This document shows, one piece after another, positions 34,670 to 43,795 of a stretch of DNA of 64,000 nucleotides (its first letter is position 1; the number at the start of each line of letters is the position of its first letter). The notes beneath the pieces are model-generated. The model saw only the letters and a list, made by a program, of their open reading frames with translations, had not been told where the DNA came from and ran no database searches. The translations under genes were made by a program, and so were the position numbers. Source of the DNA: Comamonas sp. SCN 67-35 (GTDB taxonomy: Bacteria; Pseudomonadota; Gammaproteobacteria; Burkholderiales; Burkholderiaceae_C); contig MEFV01000004.1 in assembly GCA_001725255.1 (NCBI GenBank), positions 62,001 through 126,000 on the forward strand, in the 5' to 3' direction.

Positions 34670-35457
34670 GCCTCTTGACCCTGAACAATGTCGAGGTCGC
34701 CTACGACCGGGTGTTCCTTGCCATCAAAGGGGTCTCGCTCGACGTCGAGGAGGGCTCGGTGGTGGCCCTGCTCGGCGCCAATGGCGCGGGCAAATCGACC
34801 ACGCTGAAAACCATCAGCGGGCTGCTCGCACCCGAACGCGGCGAGGTGCGCCGCGGCGAAGTGCACTTCATGGGCCAGGACATCCTGCACCTGTCCCCGC
34901 CCGAGCGGGTGCACCTGGGCCTGGTGCACGTGATGGAGGGGCGGCGCATCTTCGAGCACCTCACGCCCGACGAAAACCTGCTCGCCGCCTACCGCGGCCA
35001 CGGCGCGAAGAAAAGCTTCGACGAACTGCGCGATCAGGCCTACACCTACTTCCCGCGCCTGAAGGAGCGCATCCGCAGCAAGGCGGGCTATCTTTCAGGT
35101 GGCGAACAGCAGATGCTGGCGATCGCGCGCGCGCTGGTGACCGAACCCAAACTCATCATGCTCGACGAGCCGTCGCTGGGCCTGGCGCCCGTGCTGGTCA
35201 AGGAAATCTTCGCCATCATCCGCGAGATCAATCGCACGCAAGGCCTGAGCGTGCTGCTGGTGGAGCAGAACGCCACCGCCGCGCTGAACGTGGCCGACCA
35301 CGCCTACCTGATCGAGAACGGCAACATCGTGATGAACGGCGAAGCCGCCGTGCTCAAGCAGAACCCCGACATCCAGGAGTTCTACCTGGGCGGCGGCGAG
35401 CGCGTGGACTACCACAACGTCAAGCACTACCGCCGCCGCAAGCGCTGGCTGGCTTGA
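34666..35457 (+). CDS. livF: Branched-chain-type ABC transporter ATP-binding protein (LivF-like)
   Basis: 263 residues starting at ATG 34666 inside the previous stop (ATGA). Walker A GANGAGKST, signature YLSGGEQQMLAIARAL, Walker B LIMLDEPSLGLAP and the H-loop replaced by LLVEQNATAALN are all as in LivF. The C-terminal 20 residues (EFYLGGGERVDYHNVKHYRR) extend a little beyond E. coli LivF. It is the last gene of the operon; the 109-bp palindrome begins one base after its stop. Confidence 0.93.
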   Translation: MSLLTLNNVEVAYDRVFLAIKGVSLDVEEGSVVALLGANGAGKSTTLKTISGLLAPERGEVRRGEVHFMGQDILHLSPPERVHLGLVHVMEGRRIFEHLTPDENLLAAYRGHGAKKSFDELRDQAYTYFPRLKERIRSKAGYLSGGEQQMLAIARALVTEPKLIMLDEPSLGLAPVLVKEIFAIIREINRTQGLSVLLVEQNATAALNVADHAYLIENGNIVMNGEAAVLKQNPDIQEFYLGGGERVDYHNVKHYRRRKRWLA

Positions 35458-35458
35458 G

Positions 35459-35567
35459 TCATACGGTTTTGCATTCAAGCGCAGAACAAGGCGGGAAGCC
35501 GAAGACGGTGCTGTAGCACGGCAAGGCGAACCAACGCAATTATACGCTTGAAGGCGAAGCCGTATCA
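35459..35567. repeat. 109-bp palindromic element, copy 2
   Basis: It has the same length and orientation as the copies at 14211 and 42372. Left arm 35459-35484 and right arm 35542-35567 pair over most of their length, and GTGCT-GT-AGCAC forms an inner hairpin. It starts one base after the livF stop, and its last three bases (35565-35567, TCA) are the UGA stop of the minus-strand alcohol dehydrogenase gene. It therefore occupies the entire space between two convergent genes. Confidence 0.9.
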
Positions 35568-36692
35568 ATCCATCACGATGCAGTCGCGCAGGCCCGCGCC
35601 GCTGGCGAGGTGGTCGAAACCCTCGTTCACCTGATCGAGCGTGAACGCCTCGCCCAGCAGCTTGTCCACCGGCAGCTTGCCCGCCCGGTACAGATCGATG
35701 TAGCGCGGGATATCGACCGCGGGCACGCCCGAGCCGAGGTAACTGCCGCGAATCTCGCGCTCCTCGCCGACGAGCTGCGAGATCGGCAGCGCGAACGTGG
35801 TCTTGGGGTGCGGCAGGCCCGAGGTGATCGTCATCCCACCACGGCGCGTGAGCTTGTAGGCCGACTCGAACGCCGCGAGCACGCCCGCGGTGTCATAGCC
35901 GAAGTCCACTGCGCCACCCGCGGCTTCGAGCAATTCGGCATCGGATTTGATGGTCCTGGGGTCGATCACGTGCGTGGCGCCCAGCGATTGCGCGAGTTCA
36001 CGCTTGCGCGCATCGGGCTCCACCGCCACCACGCGCCGCGCCCCGGCCGCAAGCGCCGCGAGCAGCGCGCTCAGGCCCACGCCGCCCAGGCCGACGATGG
36101 CGATCGTGTCCCCCGCCTTGATGCGCGCGCGGTTGATGACCGCACCCGCGCCCGTGAGCACGGCGCAGCCGAACAGCGCTGCCTCGCGGTGCGACAGCGG
36201 CACGGGCACCCGCACGCACGAGCGCGTGGAGACGACGGCGTACTCGGCAAAGCACGAGACGCCCAGGTGATGGTTGAGCATCTCAGCGCCCGCGTGCAAC
36301 CGCCTGCCGCCGCCCAACAGCGAGCCCTGGGTATTGGCCTTGGCCCCGGGCTCGCACAGCGCCGGGCGCCCCGACATGCAGGGGGTGCAGCTGCCACAAC
36401 TCGGTACGAACACCGTGACCACATGGTCGCCCACCGCGAGGTCGGCCACGCCCGGCCCGACCTCGACCACCTCGCCCGAGGATTCGTGCCCCATCGCCAG
36501 CGGCATCACGCGCGGCCGGTCACCATTGATCACCGACAGATCGGAGTGGCACAAACCGGCCACCCTGATTTTCACGAGCACTTCGCCCGGCCCTGGCGCA
36601 TCGAGCTCGACCTCCTGCACATGCACGGGTTGGCTCTGGGCATAGGGCGCGGGCAGGCCCATTTGCCGCAGCACGGCGCAACGCATCTTCAT
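35565..36692 (-). CDS. Zinc-dependent alcohol dehydrogenase, class III-like MDR family
   Basis: 375 residues, ATG 36692 after GGAG. Catalytic zinc ligands are in GLCHSDLSVINGD and AMGHESSGEVVEVG plus a later Cys; the structural zinc cluster appears as CGSCTPCMSGRPALC. The Rossmann motif is AIVGLGGVGLSALLAA. It oxidises an alcohol with NAD(P). Divergent from it, 246 bases away, is a succinate-semialdehyde-type dehydrogenase, so the pair could carry an alcohol through aldehyde to acid. The intergenic stretch shows no operator I can name. The stop codon is supplied by the 109-bp palindrome. Confidence 0.88.
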   Translation of the reverse strand: MKMRCAVLRQMGLPAPYAQSQPVHVQEVELDAPGPGEVLVKIRVAGLCHSDLSVINGDRPRVMPLAMGHESSGEVVEVGPGVADLAVGDHVVTVFVPSCGSCTPCMSGRPALCEPGAKANTQGSLLGGGRRLHAGAEMLNHHLGVSCFAEYAVVSTRSCVRVPVPLSHREAALFGCAVLTGAGAVINRARIKAGDTIAIVGLGGVGLSALLAALAAGARRVVAVEPDARKRELAQSLGATHVIDPRTIKSDAELLEAAGGAVDFGYDTAGVLAAFESAYKLTRRGGMTITSGLPHPKTTFALPISQLVGEEREIRGSYLGSGVPAVDIPRYIDLYRAGKLPVDKLLGEAFTLDQVNEGFDHLASGAGLRDCIVMD

Positions 36693-36938
36693 TGACAGTC
36701 TCCTGGTGGCAGTTGGGTGTCGCGGTCGTTCACGCACACGGCTGCGAAAACCACGGCGACGCACTACAGTTGGGGAAAATGCTCGAAACCTTCCGCAGGC
36801 CGCGCTGGCCTCACGGGCCATCCGCCTCGCGCGATGGCGCAGCCTGCAGAGGACTCCGAACACGCCCCCCAAGTATGCGCGCCTGCGCAAATCCAGGCAG
36901 ACACACATCGGACACTTCATATGCACAGGAGATATTTG

Positions 36939-38411
36939 ATGGACACACGCACTTCCCCCCTCAGCCAACTGCTGGACCCCAGCCTTCTGATCACCGACGG
37001 CCTGATCAACGGCCGCTGGATCAAGGGCAGGCAGCGCTTTGACGTGAGCGACCCGGCCACGGGCCTGAAGCTCGCCGACGTGGCCGACCTGGGCGCGAAG
37101 GAGACAAAAGCCGCGATCGACGCCGCCAACGCCGCCTGGGGGCCTTGGCGCGCCAAGACCGCCAAGGAGCGCTTTGCCGTGCTCATGCAGTGGTACGAGC
37201 TGCTCATGGCCAACAAGGAAGATCTGGCGCGCTTGATGACGGCCGAGCAGGGCAAGCCCCTGGCCGAGGCGCGTGGCGAGGTCGCCTATGGCGCCAGCTT
37301 CGTGCAGTGGTTTGCCGAAGAGGCCAAGCGGGTGAACGGCCAGACGCTGGCAAGCTACGACGGCAACAAGCGCTACGTCGTGCTCAAGCAGCCGATAGGC
37401 GTGTGCGCGGCCATCACGCCGTGGAACTTCCCGCTGGCCATGATCACGCGCAAGGTGGCTCCGGCGCTCGCGGCCGGCTGCACTGTCGTCATCAAGCCCG
37501 CCGAGCTCACGCCGCTCACTGCACTGGCCACGGCCGAGCTGGCGCAGCGCGCGGGCTTTCCGGCGGGCGTGATCAACGTGGTCACGGGCATGGATGCCCC
37601 GGCCATCGGGCAGGCGCTGTGTGCGAGCGACATCGTGCGCCATCTCTCGTTCACCGGCTCCACCGAGGTGGGGCGCATCCTGATGGCGCAGTGCGCGCCC
37701 ACGGTGAAGAAGCTGTCGCTGGAGCTGGGCGGCAACGCGCCCTTCATCGTGTTCGACGACGCCGATCTCGATTCCGCCGTGGAAGGCGCGCTGGCGAGCA
37801 AGTACCGCAACGCGGGCCAGACCTGCGTCTGCGCCAACCGCCTGTACGTGCAGGACGGCGTCTACGAGGCCTTCGTCAAGAAGCTCGCCGCCCGGGTCAA
37901 GACCATGAAGGTGGGCAATGGCTTTGATGACGGCGTGAGCGTGGGCCCGCTGATCGAACCGGCGGCACTCGCCAAGGTGGACAAGCACGTCAAGGATGCG
38001 GTGAAAAAAGGCGGGCGCGTGCTCACGGGCGGCGGCCGGCTCAAGGGTCAGTTCTACGAGCCCACGGTGATCGCCGATGCGTCGAGCAAGATGCTTGTCG
38101 CGCGCGAGGAAACCTTCGGTCCGGTGGCGCCGGTGTTTCGTTTCAAGACCGAGCAAGAGGCAATCGACGCCGCCAATGCCACTGAATACGGGCTCGCGAG
38201 CTACTTCTACGCGCGCGACATCGGTCGCATCACGCGCGTGAGTGAAGCGCTGGAATACGGCATGGTGGGCATCAACACCGGCCTGATCTCGACCGAGCAC
38301 GTCCCCTTCGGCGGCGTGAAGCAATCGGGCCTGGGGCGGGAGGGCTCGTCGCACGGCATCGAGGAATACCTGGAGATGAAGTACCTGTGCGTGGCGGATG
38401 TGAGCAAGTAG
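36939..38411 (+). CDS. gabD: NAD(P)-dependent succinate-semialdehyde dehydrogenase
   Basis: 490 residues of the aldehyde dehydrogenase superfamily. The glutamate motif is in LSLELGGNAPFIVFDDAD and the nucleophilic cysteine in RNAGQTCVCANRLYVQDG, whose CVCANR form is typical of GabD. Also present are the cofactor segments ITPWNFPLAMITRKVAPALA and FTGSTEVGR. It converts succinate semialdehyde (or a close aldehyde) to the acid. ATG 36939 follows AGGAG; an in-frame ATG 18 bases upstream would include that ribosome-binding site and is less likely. It is divergent from the alcohol dehydrogenase gene. Confidence 0.92.
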   Translation: MDTRTSPLSQLLDPSLLITDGLINGRWIKGRQRFDVSDPATGLKLADVADLGAKETKAAIDAANAAWGPWRAKTAKERFAVLMQWYELLMANKEDLARLMTAEQGKPLAEARGEVAYGASFVQWFAEEAKRVNGQTLASYDGNKRYVVLKQPIGVCAAITPWNFPLAMITRKVAPALAAGCTVVIKPAELTPLTALATAELAQRAGFPAGVINVVTGMDAPAIGQALCASDIVRHLSFTGSTEVGRILMAQCAPTVKKLSLELGGNAPFIVFDDADLDSAVEGALASKYRNAGQTCVCANRLYVQDGVYEAFVKKLAARVKTMKVGNGFDDGVSVGPLIEPAALAKVDKHVKDAVKKGGRVLTGGGRLKGQFYEPTVIADASSKMLVAREETFGPVAPVFRFKTEQEAIDAANATEYGLASYFYARDIGRITRVSEALEYGMVGINTGLISTEHVPFGGVKQSGLGREGSSHGIEEYLEMKYLCVADVSK

Positions 38412-38466
38412 GCACTTCCTGCCGCAACGCCGGGGGACGCGGCCACGCACGATGCGGCCACCGCGC

Positions 38467-39372
38467 TCAGTGCCTGCGCACCCCCAGCCACAGCACCGCA
38501 CTCACCACGATCAGGGCGCCCAGCACCTGCATCGGCGCAATCGCCTGCCCCAGAATGAACCACGCCAGCACCAGGGCAAACACAGGCTCCACGTTCATGA
38601 TCGCGGTATTGCCCACCACGCCCAGCCGTGGCAGGACGGTCAGCAGAATCGTGATGCCGGTGCCGTAGAGCAGGGTCAACAGCGCCAGGCCCCACCAGCC
38701 GGCGGGGGTGCCCGGCCAGTGAAACCCGCCACGTGCCCCCACGACCACCAGCGCCACCACGCCCGCGACAGCCATGCTCACGCAGGTGCGAAGACGCCCG
38801 TCCACATCGCCCGCGCCATGCTGGGTCAACACCAGCGCGAGGCTGAAAATCAGTGACGCCGCGAGCGCGAACGCCACGCCCACCCCCATGCGCTGCCACT
38901 GTCCGCTCATCCCCAGGCCGGAACTCGCCCCCAGAACATCCAGCGCCAGCGCCAGCCCCACCAGCAGCACCATCATGGCCACGAGCAAGCGCCGCTGCAG
39001 CCGCTGGCGCAGCAGCACGCGCGCCCACAGCGCCGTGCACAGCGGGTAGGTATTGAACGCCAGCAGGGCCAGGGCCACCGGCAAACGCGCCACGGCCGAG
39101 TACAGCCAGATGCTCTGCACCCCGATCAGCAGGCCGATCGCCAGCAGGGCGCGCCACTGGCGGGCATTGAGTGTGAGCGGCACGCGCTGCGCCAACAGGA
39201 TCAGCGCGGTCGCCACGCCGGTTGCGCCACTGCGCACGGCGACGGCGGTCATCACGTCCGCGCCGCTGTCAAAGGCCAGGCGCGCGGCCACATGGTTCGC
39301 CGCCATCACCAGGGCAACCACAACCAGGGTGGCGAACCCCAAGCGGGTCAGCGCGCGTGCGTGAGTGCTCAT
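38467..39372 (-). CDS. EamA/DMT-family transporter
   Basis: 301 residues with ten hydrophobic helices in two five-helix repeats, the drug/metabolite transporter plan. The first repeat carries NHVAARLAFDSGADVMTAVAVR and SIWLYSAVARLPVALALLAFNTYPL; the second ends VEPVFALVLAWFILGQAI, a typical EamA end helix. The protein probably exports a metabolite; the substrate is unknown. It converges on gabD and shares direction with the upstream 2-dehydropantoate reductase gene, 30 bases away. Confidence 0.87.
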   Translation of the reverse strand: MSTHARALTRLGFATLVVVALVMAANHVAARLAFDSGADVMTAVAVRSGATGVATALILLAQRVPLTLNARQWRALLAIGLLIGVQSIWLYSAVARLPVALALLAFNTYPLCTALWARVLLRQRLQRRLLVAMMVLLVGLALALDVLGASSGLGMSGQWQRMGVGVAFALAASLIFSLALVLTQHGAGDVDGRLRTCVSMAVAGVVALVVVGARGGFHWPGTPAGWWGLALLTLLYGTGITILLTVLPRLGVVGNTAIMNVEPVFALVLAWFILGQAIAPMQVLGALIVVSAVLWLGVRRH

Positions 39373-39402
39373 GCCTGTCCTGCTCCGCAACCGCGTCCGC
39401 GG

Positions 39403-40407
39403 TCAAGCGGGATACAGGCCATGCACTCGCGCATGCAAACGGGCCAGGCCCAGCAGCGCATCGGTGAACGGCGTGGGCACGCCCACGAGCTGGCCGAGTT
39501 CGCACACCGAGGCCACCAGCGCATCGAGCTCCACGGCCTTGCCGGCCAGCACATCCTGAAGCATGGAGGGCTTGAAATCGCCCAGTTGGCGCGTGACCCG
39601 GTGGCGGTCCTCGGGCAGCTCGGCGATCGGTACGCCGATGCGCGCGCCGATCTCCCGCGCCTCGAGCATCACGCGCGTGACGAAGTCGCGCACGAGCTCG
39701 TCATCGAGCACCTGCATGGACGTGGCCCCGGTGAACGCGCAGATGGGGTTGAGCGTCATGTTGCCCCAGAGCTTGTACCAGATGTCTTTCTGGATCTGCG
39801 GCGAGAGCGTGGCTTCGAACCCCGCGCGCTGCAAGAGCGCATGCAGCGCACGCACGCGCTCGGTGGCCTCGCCCGAAGGCTCGCCCACGATGAGACCGTT
39901 CCCGAAGCGGTGGCGGATCACGCCCGGTTCGTCGATGGAGCAGCTCGCATGCACCACGCAGCCGACGACGTGATGTGCAGCAATGACCCGCGCGATGCGG
40001 CCCTGCGGATCGACGGACGACAGCGCCGTGCCCGCCAGCCGGCCGCCAAAACCCTGCAGGAACCACCAGGGCACACCGTTCATGGCCGTGAGCACCGTGG
40101 TGTGCGGTGCCAGCAGGGGAGCCATGCGCTCGGCCACTCCGGCCATCGCGGGCGCCTTGACGGCGACGATCACCAGATCCTGCGCGCCCAGCTTCGCCGG
40201 ATCGTCACTCGCCCTGACCGGATACGCCGCCTCGCGCATCGCGGCGCCATCCGCCGAGCGGCGAACCAGCAGGCCGTTGGCTTGCAGCGCAGCCAGCGTG
40301 CGGCCGCGCGCCACGGCGCTGACCTGCACGCCTTCCAGGGCCGCGAGGCCCGCCCCCATCCAGCCACCGATGGCGCCCACGCCATAAATGCAGATTTTCC
40401 TGAACAC
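39403..40407 (-). CDS. panE: 2-dehydropantoate 2-reductase (ketopantoate reductase family)
   Basis: About 334 residues. The N-terminal nucleotide-binding motif is [17 protein letters not shown], and the catalytic region shows VKAPAM and, later, [21 protein letters not shown] with the conserved Lys-Asn-type motif of ApbA/PanE. The enzyme reduces ketopantoate to pantoate with NADPH for coenzyme A synthesis, although several paralogues act on other 2-oxoacids. GTG 40407 places the Rossmann motif at the very N terminus as is normal; in-frame starts upstream would add an unconvincing 19-residue leader. Confidence 0.88.
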   Translation of the reverse strand: MFRKICIYGVGAIGGWMGAGLAALEGVQVSAVARGRTLAALQANGLLVRRSADGAAMREAAYPVRASDDPAKLGAQDLVIVAVKAPAMAGVAERMAPLLAPHTTVLTAMNGVPWWFLQGFGGRLAGTALSSVDPQGRIARVIAAHHVVGCVVHASCSIDEPGVIRHRFGNGLIVGEPSGEATERVRALHALLQRAGFEATLSPQIQKDIWYKLWGNMTLNPICAFTGATSMQVLDDELVRDFVTRVMLEAREIGARIGVPIAELPEDRHRVTRQLGDFKPSMLQDVLAGKAVELDALVASVCELGQLVGVPTPFTDALLGLARLHARVHGLYPA

Positions 40408-40423
40408 GTCCCGCCCTCGCCCT

Positions 40424-41239
40424 TCACGCGCCGCAGCACTTCTTGTATTTCTTGCCGCTGCCACAGGGGCAGGGATCGTTGCGCCCTGTCTTGCCGCTCA
40501 CGGCCGGCGCCACGCGCGGGCCCAGGCTGCGCGCAATCGCATACAGGTCATAGACCGCCCAGATGGCTTCGCCGAAGGCCTCCAGGCGCGCATCGCTCAC
40601 CGTGGGCGCGCCCGATTCGTCGAAAAGATTGACGGTGGGCGTGGCGCGATCGTCCTTGAGCAGTTCGCCGATGGTTTGCACCGCGGCACGCATGTCCGCC
40701 GCGATCTCCTTGTCGCGCGGCAGCGCCCAATCGTCCGCCCAGTAGTCCACCGCATCCAGGAAACCCGCGGCCCAGGCTTGCGCGAACTGCGGTGGCTCCT
40801 GCTCGGTCAGGATCTGCTCGCGCTCGGCACCCGTCAAGGTCGCGAGATAGCCCCTCCAGTCGATGACGCCGGGCTCCAGCGTCCGCTCGTCATCCAGGGC
40901 CTCCACCGGTGCCTGCAGCGCGGCGCGCAGCTGCTGCTCGCGCTCGAGCCAGTACATGAGAAATTGCGTACGCCCGGCCGCCGTGGCAAAAATGTCGTCG
41001 GCGTCCCTGCCGAAAAGCATTTCCAGCCACTCGTCCTGCGGCACCTCGCGGCGGGTGCACAGCAGCGCGGTCATCACCCCTTCGCAGTATTCCCACTCGG
41101 GCACGTCCGATTCAAGGTGGCGCTGCAGCGCCTCGAGCAGATCTTCCAGCGCCGCCAGCGTGGCCCCACCGGGGCTGAGGGCAGCTTCTTCAACCGCTTC
41201 TTCAGCCTCGTGCCGCTCGCTGCTGTCCTCGTGCGTCAT
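40424..41239 (-). CDS. UPF0149/YecA-like protein with C-terminal SEC-C zinc motif
   Basis: 271 residues. The N-terminal two thirds is a helical UPF0149-type domain ([48 protein letters not shown]). The C terminus is the short zinc-binding SEC-C motif [19 protein letters not shown], the same motif that ends SecA. YecA-type proteins have been linked to ribosomes and protein export, but function remains unclear. ATG 41239 was chosen because it precedes a charged N terminus typical for the group. It probably shares a transcript with the following ketopantoate reductase gene. Confidence 0.85.
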   Translation of the reverse strand: MTHEDSSERHEAEEAVEEAALSPGGATLAALEDLLEALQRHLESDVPEWEYCEGVMTALLCTRREVPQDEWLEMLFGRDADDIFATAAGRTQFLMYWLEREQQLRAALQAPVEALDDERTLEPGVIDWRGYLATLTGAEREQILTEQEPPQFAQAWAAGFLDAVDYWADDWALPRDKEIAADMRAAVQTIGELLKDDRATPTVNLFDESGAPTVSDARLEAFGEAIWAVYDLYAIARSLGPRVAPAVSGKTGRNDPCPCGSGKKYKKCCGA

Positions 41240-41287
41240 GCGTTCATCCTTCAAGCAAGAGCGCATGGTAAGGCAGACGGGCCTGCT

Positions 41288-41467
41288 TCAGTCCTCGAAC
41301 GGCATGCCCACGCGATCCATCACATCGACACAGTGCCGGACTTCGCCCGGCCCGGACGACGCATACGTCAGCGCCTTGCCACTTTCGTACTGCGCGACGA
41401 TATCCGCCACATTTTTCAACCCGGAGGCGGGCGTCGCGACCAGCGACAGGTCCCGACTCGGTCGCAT
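41288..41467 (-). CDS. 59-codon ORF, possible remnant of a Bug/TctC-type binding protein
   Basis: The frame MRPSRDLSLVATPASGLKNV then ADIVAQYESGKALTYASSGPG ends at 41288. The middle resembles the segment of Bug-family periplasmic binding proteins in which a short helix is followed by TYASSG, but the protein before and after that region is absent. An in-frame stop lies shortly before the ATG. It could be a tiny gene or the relic of a larger one; I cannot decide. Confidence 0.3.
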   Translation of the reverse strand: MRPSRDLSLVATPASGLKNVADIVAQYESGKALTYASSGPGEVRHCVDVMDRVGMPFED

Positions 41468-41642
41468 GCGGCATCATCTCATGGCTCCCCGCGCAGGGGC
41501 GGTGCCGCATTCGCGCGCTGGCTCCACACCCTGAAACGCTGCGTGGCAAAGTGCCATCCAATGATGCGGGAGGGGCGATGCCGTATTTCCACGCATGCGC
41601 CAGCGCGCCTCCACTGTCCCTATCTGAAACGAGGAAGCCGAC

Positions 41643-42365
41643 ATGCTCATGCACGTGGAACCGTCACACAACGACAAGGAACAGGCAGGTGCCGGCGTGC
41701 CCGCTTCCGAGCGCATCCGCTACCGCCTCATGTGCGCGGGGCAGCGTTTTCATGCCAATGACAACATCGCTGATTACATCGAGGAAGGCGAACTCGACGA
41801 ATTGCGCGACGAAGTGCAGGCCAGGATGCAGGAGGTGCTGCGTTCGCTCGTGATCGACACCGACCACGACCACAATACCGCCGAGACCGCGCGGCGCATG
41901 GCCAAGCTCTACATCGACGAGGTCTTCGGCGGACGCTACGAGACCGAGCCGCAGGTGACGGCATTCCCCAACGTCTCGCAGCTCAACCAGCTCATGGTGG
42001 TGGGGCCGCTGACCGTGCGCAGCGCCTGCTCGCACCACCTGTGCCCCATCGAGGGCCAGGTGTGGATCGGCGTGCTGCCCAACCCGGCGTCGGATCTCAT
42101 CGGCCTGTCCAAGTACGCGCGCATCTGCGACTGGATCATGCGCCGCCCGCAGATTCAGGAGGAGGCCATCACCATGCTGGCCGACGAGCTGGAGCGGCGC
42201 ATCAAGCCCGACGGCCTGGCCGTGGTGATGCAGGCGAGCCACGCCTGCATGCACTGGAGAGGCGTGAAGGACGACGGCGCGCGCATGACCAACTCCATCA
42301 TGCGCGGCGCGTTCCTGAGCAACGAAGCACTGCGCCGCGAGTTCCTGGGCTTGGTGGGCAAGTAG
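41643..42365 (+). CDS. folE: GTP cyclohydrolase I
   Basis: 240 residues. The zinc site is complete: Cys and His in RSACSHHLCPIEGQ and the second Cys in QASHACMHWRGVKD. SKYARICDWIMRRPQIQEE is the usual substrate-pocket region. The enzyme turns GTP into 7,8-dihydroneopterin triphosphate, the first step of folate synthesis. The N-terminal 35 residues vary between species; ATG 41649 is an alternative to 41643. A 109-bp palindromic element starts seven bases after the stop. Confidence 0.95.
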   Translation: MLMHVEPSHNDKEQAGAGVPASERIRYRLMCAGQRFHANDNIADYIEEGELDELRDEVQARMQEVLRSLVIDTDHDHNTAETARRMAKLYIDEVFGGRYETEPQVTAFPNVSQLNQLMVVGPLTVRSACSHHLCPIEGQVWIGVLPNPASDLIGLSKYARICDWIMRRPQIQEEAITMLADELERRIKPDGLAVVMQASHACMHWRGVKDDGARMTNSIMRGAFLSNEALRREFLGLVGK

Positions 42366-42371
42366 GAAGTC

Positions 42372-42480
42372 TCATACGGGTTTGCCTTCGGTCGGATCAC
42401 GAGGCGGGAAGCCGAAGACAGTGCTGTCGCACGGCGAGGCGAACCAACAAAGTGAGGCGGCCGAAGGCAAACCCGTATCA
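42372..42480. repeat. 109-bp palindromic element, copy 3 (variant arms)
   Basis: Same length, orientation and core (AGGCGGGAAGC, GTGCTGT-GCAC, CGAACCAAC) as the copies at 14211 and 35459. The arms differ: 42372-42400 reads CTTCGG where the other copies have CTTCAA, and the opposite arm changes to match, so 25 Watson-Crick pairs plus one G-U pair remain over 29 positions. Its final TCA at 42478-42480 is the UGA stop of apbC. It fills the gap between convergent folE and apbC. Confidence 0.9.
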
Positions 42481-43569
42481 AGTGTCCTTGCTGATCGTGA
42501 TGTCGGGAAATGCCGCCAGCTCGTTGCCCGCCTGCGCTGCCACGCTCGCACCGAGTTGGCGCGCCATGGCCTTGTAGATCTGCGCCACGTCGCCATCGGG
42601 TTCGGCAAACACCGTGGGGCGGCCCGAATCGGTCTGCTCGCGGATCTTGAGCGCCAGCGGCAGCGCGCCGAGGTAGGCCATCTCGTAGTTTTCGGCCAGA
42701 TGCTTGCCGCCGTCTTCGCCGAAGATGTGCTCCACGTGCCCGCAGTTGCTGCAGATGTGCACGGCCATGTTCTCGACGATGCCGAGAATGGGCACGCCGA
42801 CCTTCTGGAACATGGTGATGCCCTTCTTGGCATCGAGCAGCGCGATGTCCTGAGGCGTGGTGACGATCACCGCGCCCGTGAGCGGCACCTTCTGCGCCAG
42901 CGTGAGCTGGATATCGCCGGTGCCGGGCGGCATGTCGACGATGAGGTAGTCCAGATCCGACCAGCGGGTCTGCATGATGAGCTGCTCCAGCGCATTGCTC
43001 GCCATCGGTCCGCGCCAGGCCATGGCCTGCTCGTCGCGCACGAGAAAGCCGATGGAATTGATCTGCAGCCCCATGGAGCGCTTGGGCTCCATGAGCTTGC
43101 CGTCGCGCGTCTCCGGCTTGCCCGAGGTGCCGGTCATCATCGGCTGGCTCGGACCGTAGATGTCGGCGTCCAGCAGGCCCACCTGCGCGCCTTCGGCCGC
43201 CAGCGCCAGCGCCAGATTGACGGCCGTGGTGCTCTTGCCAACGCCGCCCTTGCCCGAGGCGACGGCGATGACATTCTTCACGCCCGGAATCAGCCGCGCG
43301 CCGCGCCCGGCCACCTGCGACATGACCTTGGTCGTGATCAGCACCGCGGCGTTGTCCACGCCCGGCAGCGTCCTGGCCGCGGCGATGAGTTCGTTCTGCA
43401 AGCCGGGAATCAGGCTCCTGGCGGGGTAGCCCATCTCCACCTCGAAGGAAATGTTGCCGCCCGCCACCTGCAGGTTGCGCAGGGATCGCGGCGTTGCCAG
43501 CGGCTTGCCCGATACCGGGTCTTTCACGCTGGCAAGCGCCGCCAGCAGGTCCTGCTCGTTCATGGCCAT
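42478..43569 (-). CDS. apbC: Iron-sulfur cluster carrier protein, Mrp/ApbC family P-loop ATPase
   Basis: 363 residues. An N-terminal MIP18-like domain (about residues 1-90, including KDPVSGKPL) precedes the deviant Walker A loop SGKGGVGKSTTAVNLALAL and the Mrp motif DADIYGPSQP. The Fe-S-binding cysteines appear as CSNCG near residue 270. The protein carries and delivers Fe-S clusters in the cytoplasm. ATG 43569 has GGAG about nine bases upstream; ATG 43563 is possible. It is divergent from selU with an A/T-richer spacer (43641-43690) that probably holds the promoters. The UGA stop is the end of the 109-bp palindrome. Confidence 0.93.
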   Translation of the reverse strand: MAMNEQDLLAALASVKDPVSGKPLATPRSLRNLQVAGGNISFEVEMGYPARSLIPGLQNELIAAARTLPGVDNAAVLITTKVMSQVAGRGARLIPGVKNVIAVASGKGGVGKSTTAVNLALALAAEGAQVGLLDADIYGPSQPMMTGTSGKPETRDGKLMEPKRSMGLQINSIGFLVRDEQAMAWRGPMASNALEQLIMQTRWSDLDYLIVDMPPGTGDIQLTLAQKVPLTGAVIVTTPQDIALLDAKKGITMFQKVGVPILGIVENMAVHICSNCGHVEHIFGEDGGKHLAENYEMAYLGALPLALKIREQTDSGRPTVFAEPDGDVAQIYKAMARQLGASVAAQAGNELAAFPDITISKDT

Positions 43570-43795
43570 GCACGGGTCTCCATCAAGGTGCTCGGAATCA
43601 GCCGCTAGTCTAGTCAGAGCGGCGAGCCAATTGGGAAAGTGAGGTAATTCCAAGCCAAATTGGCCTAATTTCCTTACCTATCATGCGTTAGCAGCTACTG
43701 TTTCTGCATTGTCCATACCGCTTCCACACCGTGAGGGACAATACCGCCCTCCCGCAGGATCGCGCTAGCGCGCCCTGCCTGCCCGACTGCCCGCC

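Noticed and set aside
14211..42480. Possibility that the 109-bp elements are spaced repeats of a CRISPR or of tRNA genes
   Set aside because: The three copies are more than 6 kb apart, have no short spacers between repeats, and do not fold into a cloverleaf or contain a T-loop sequence.
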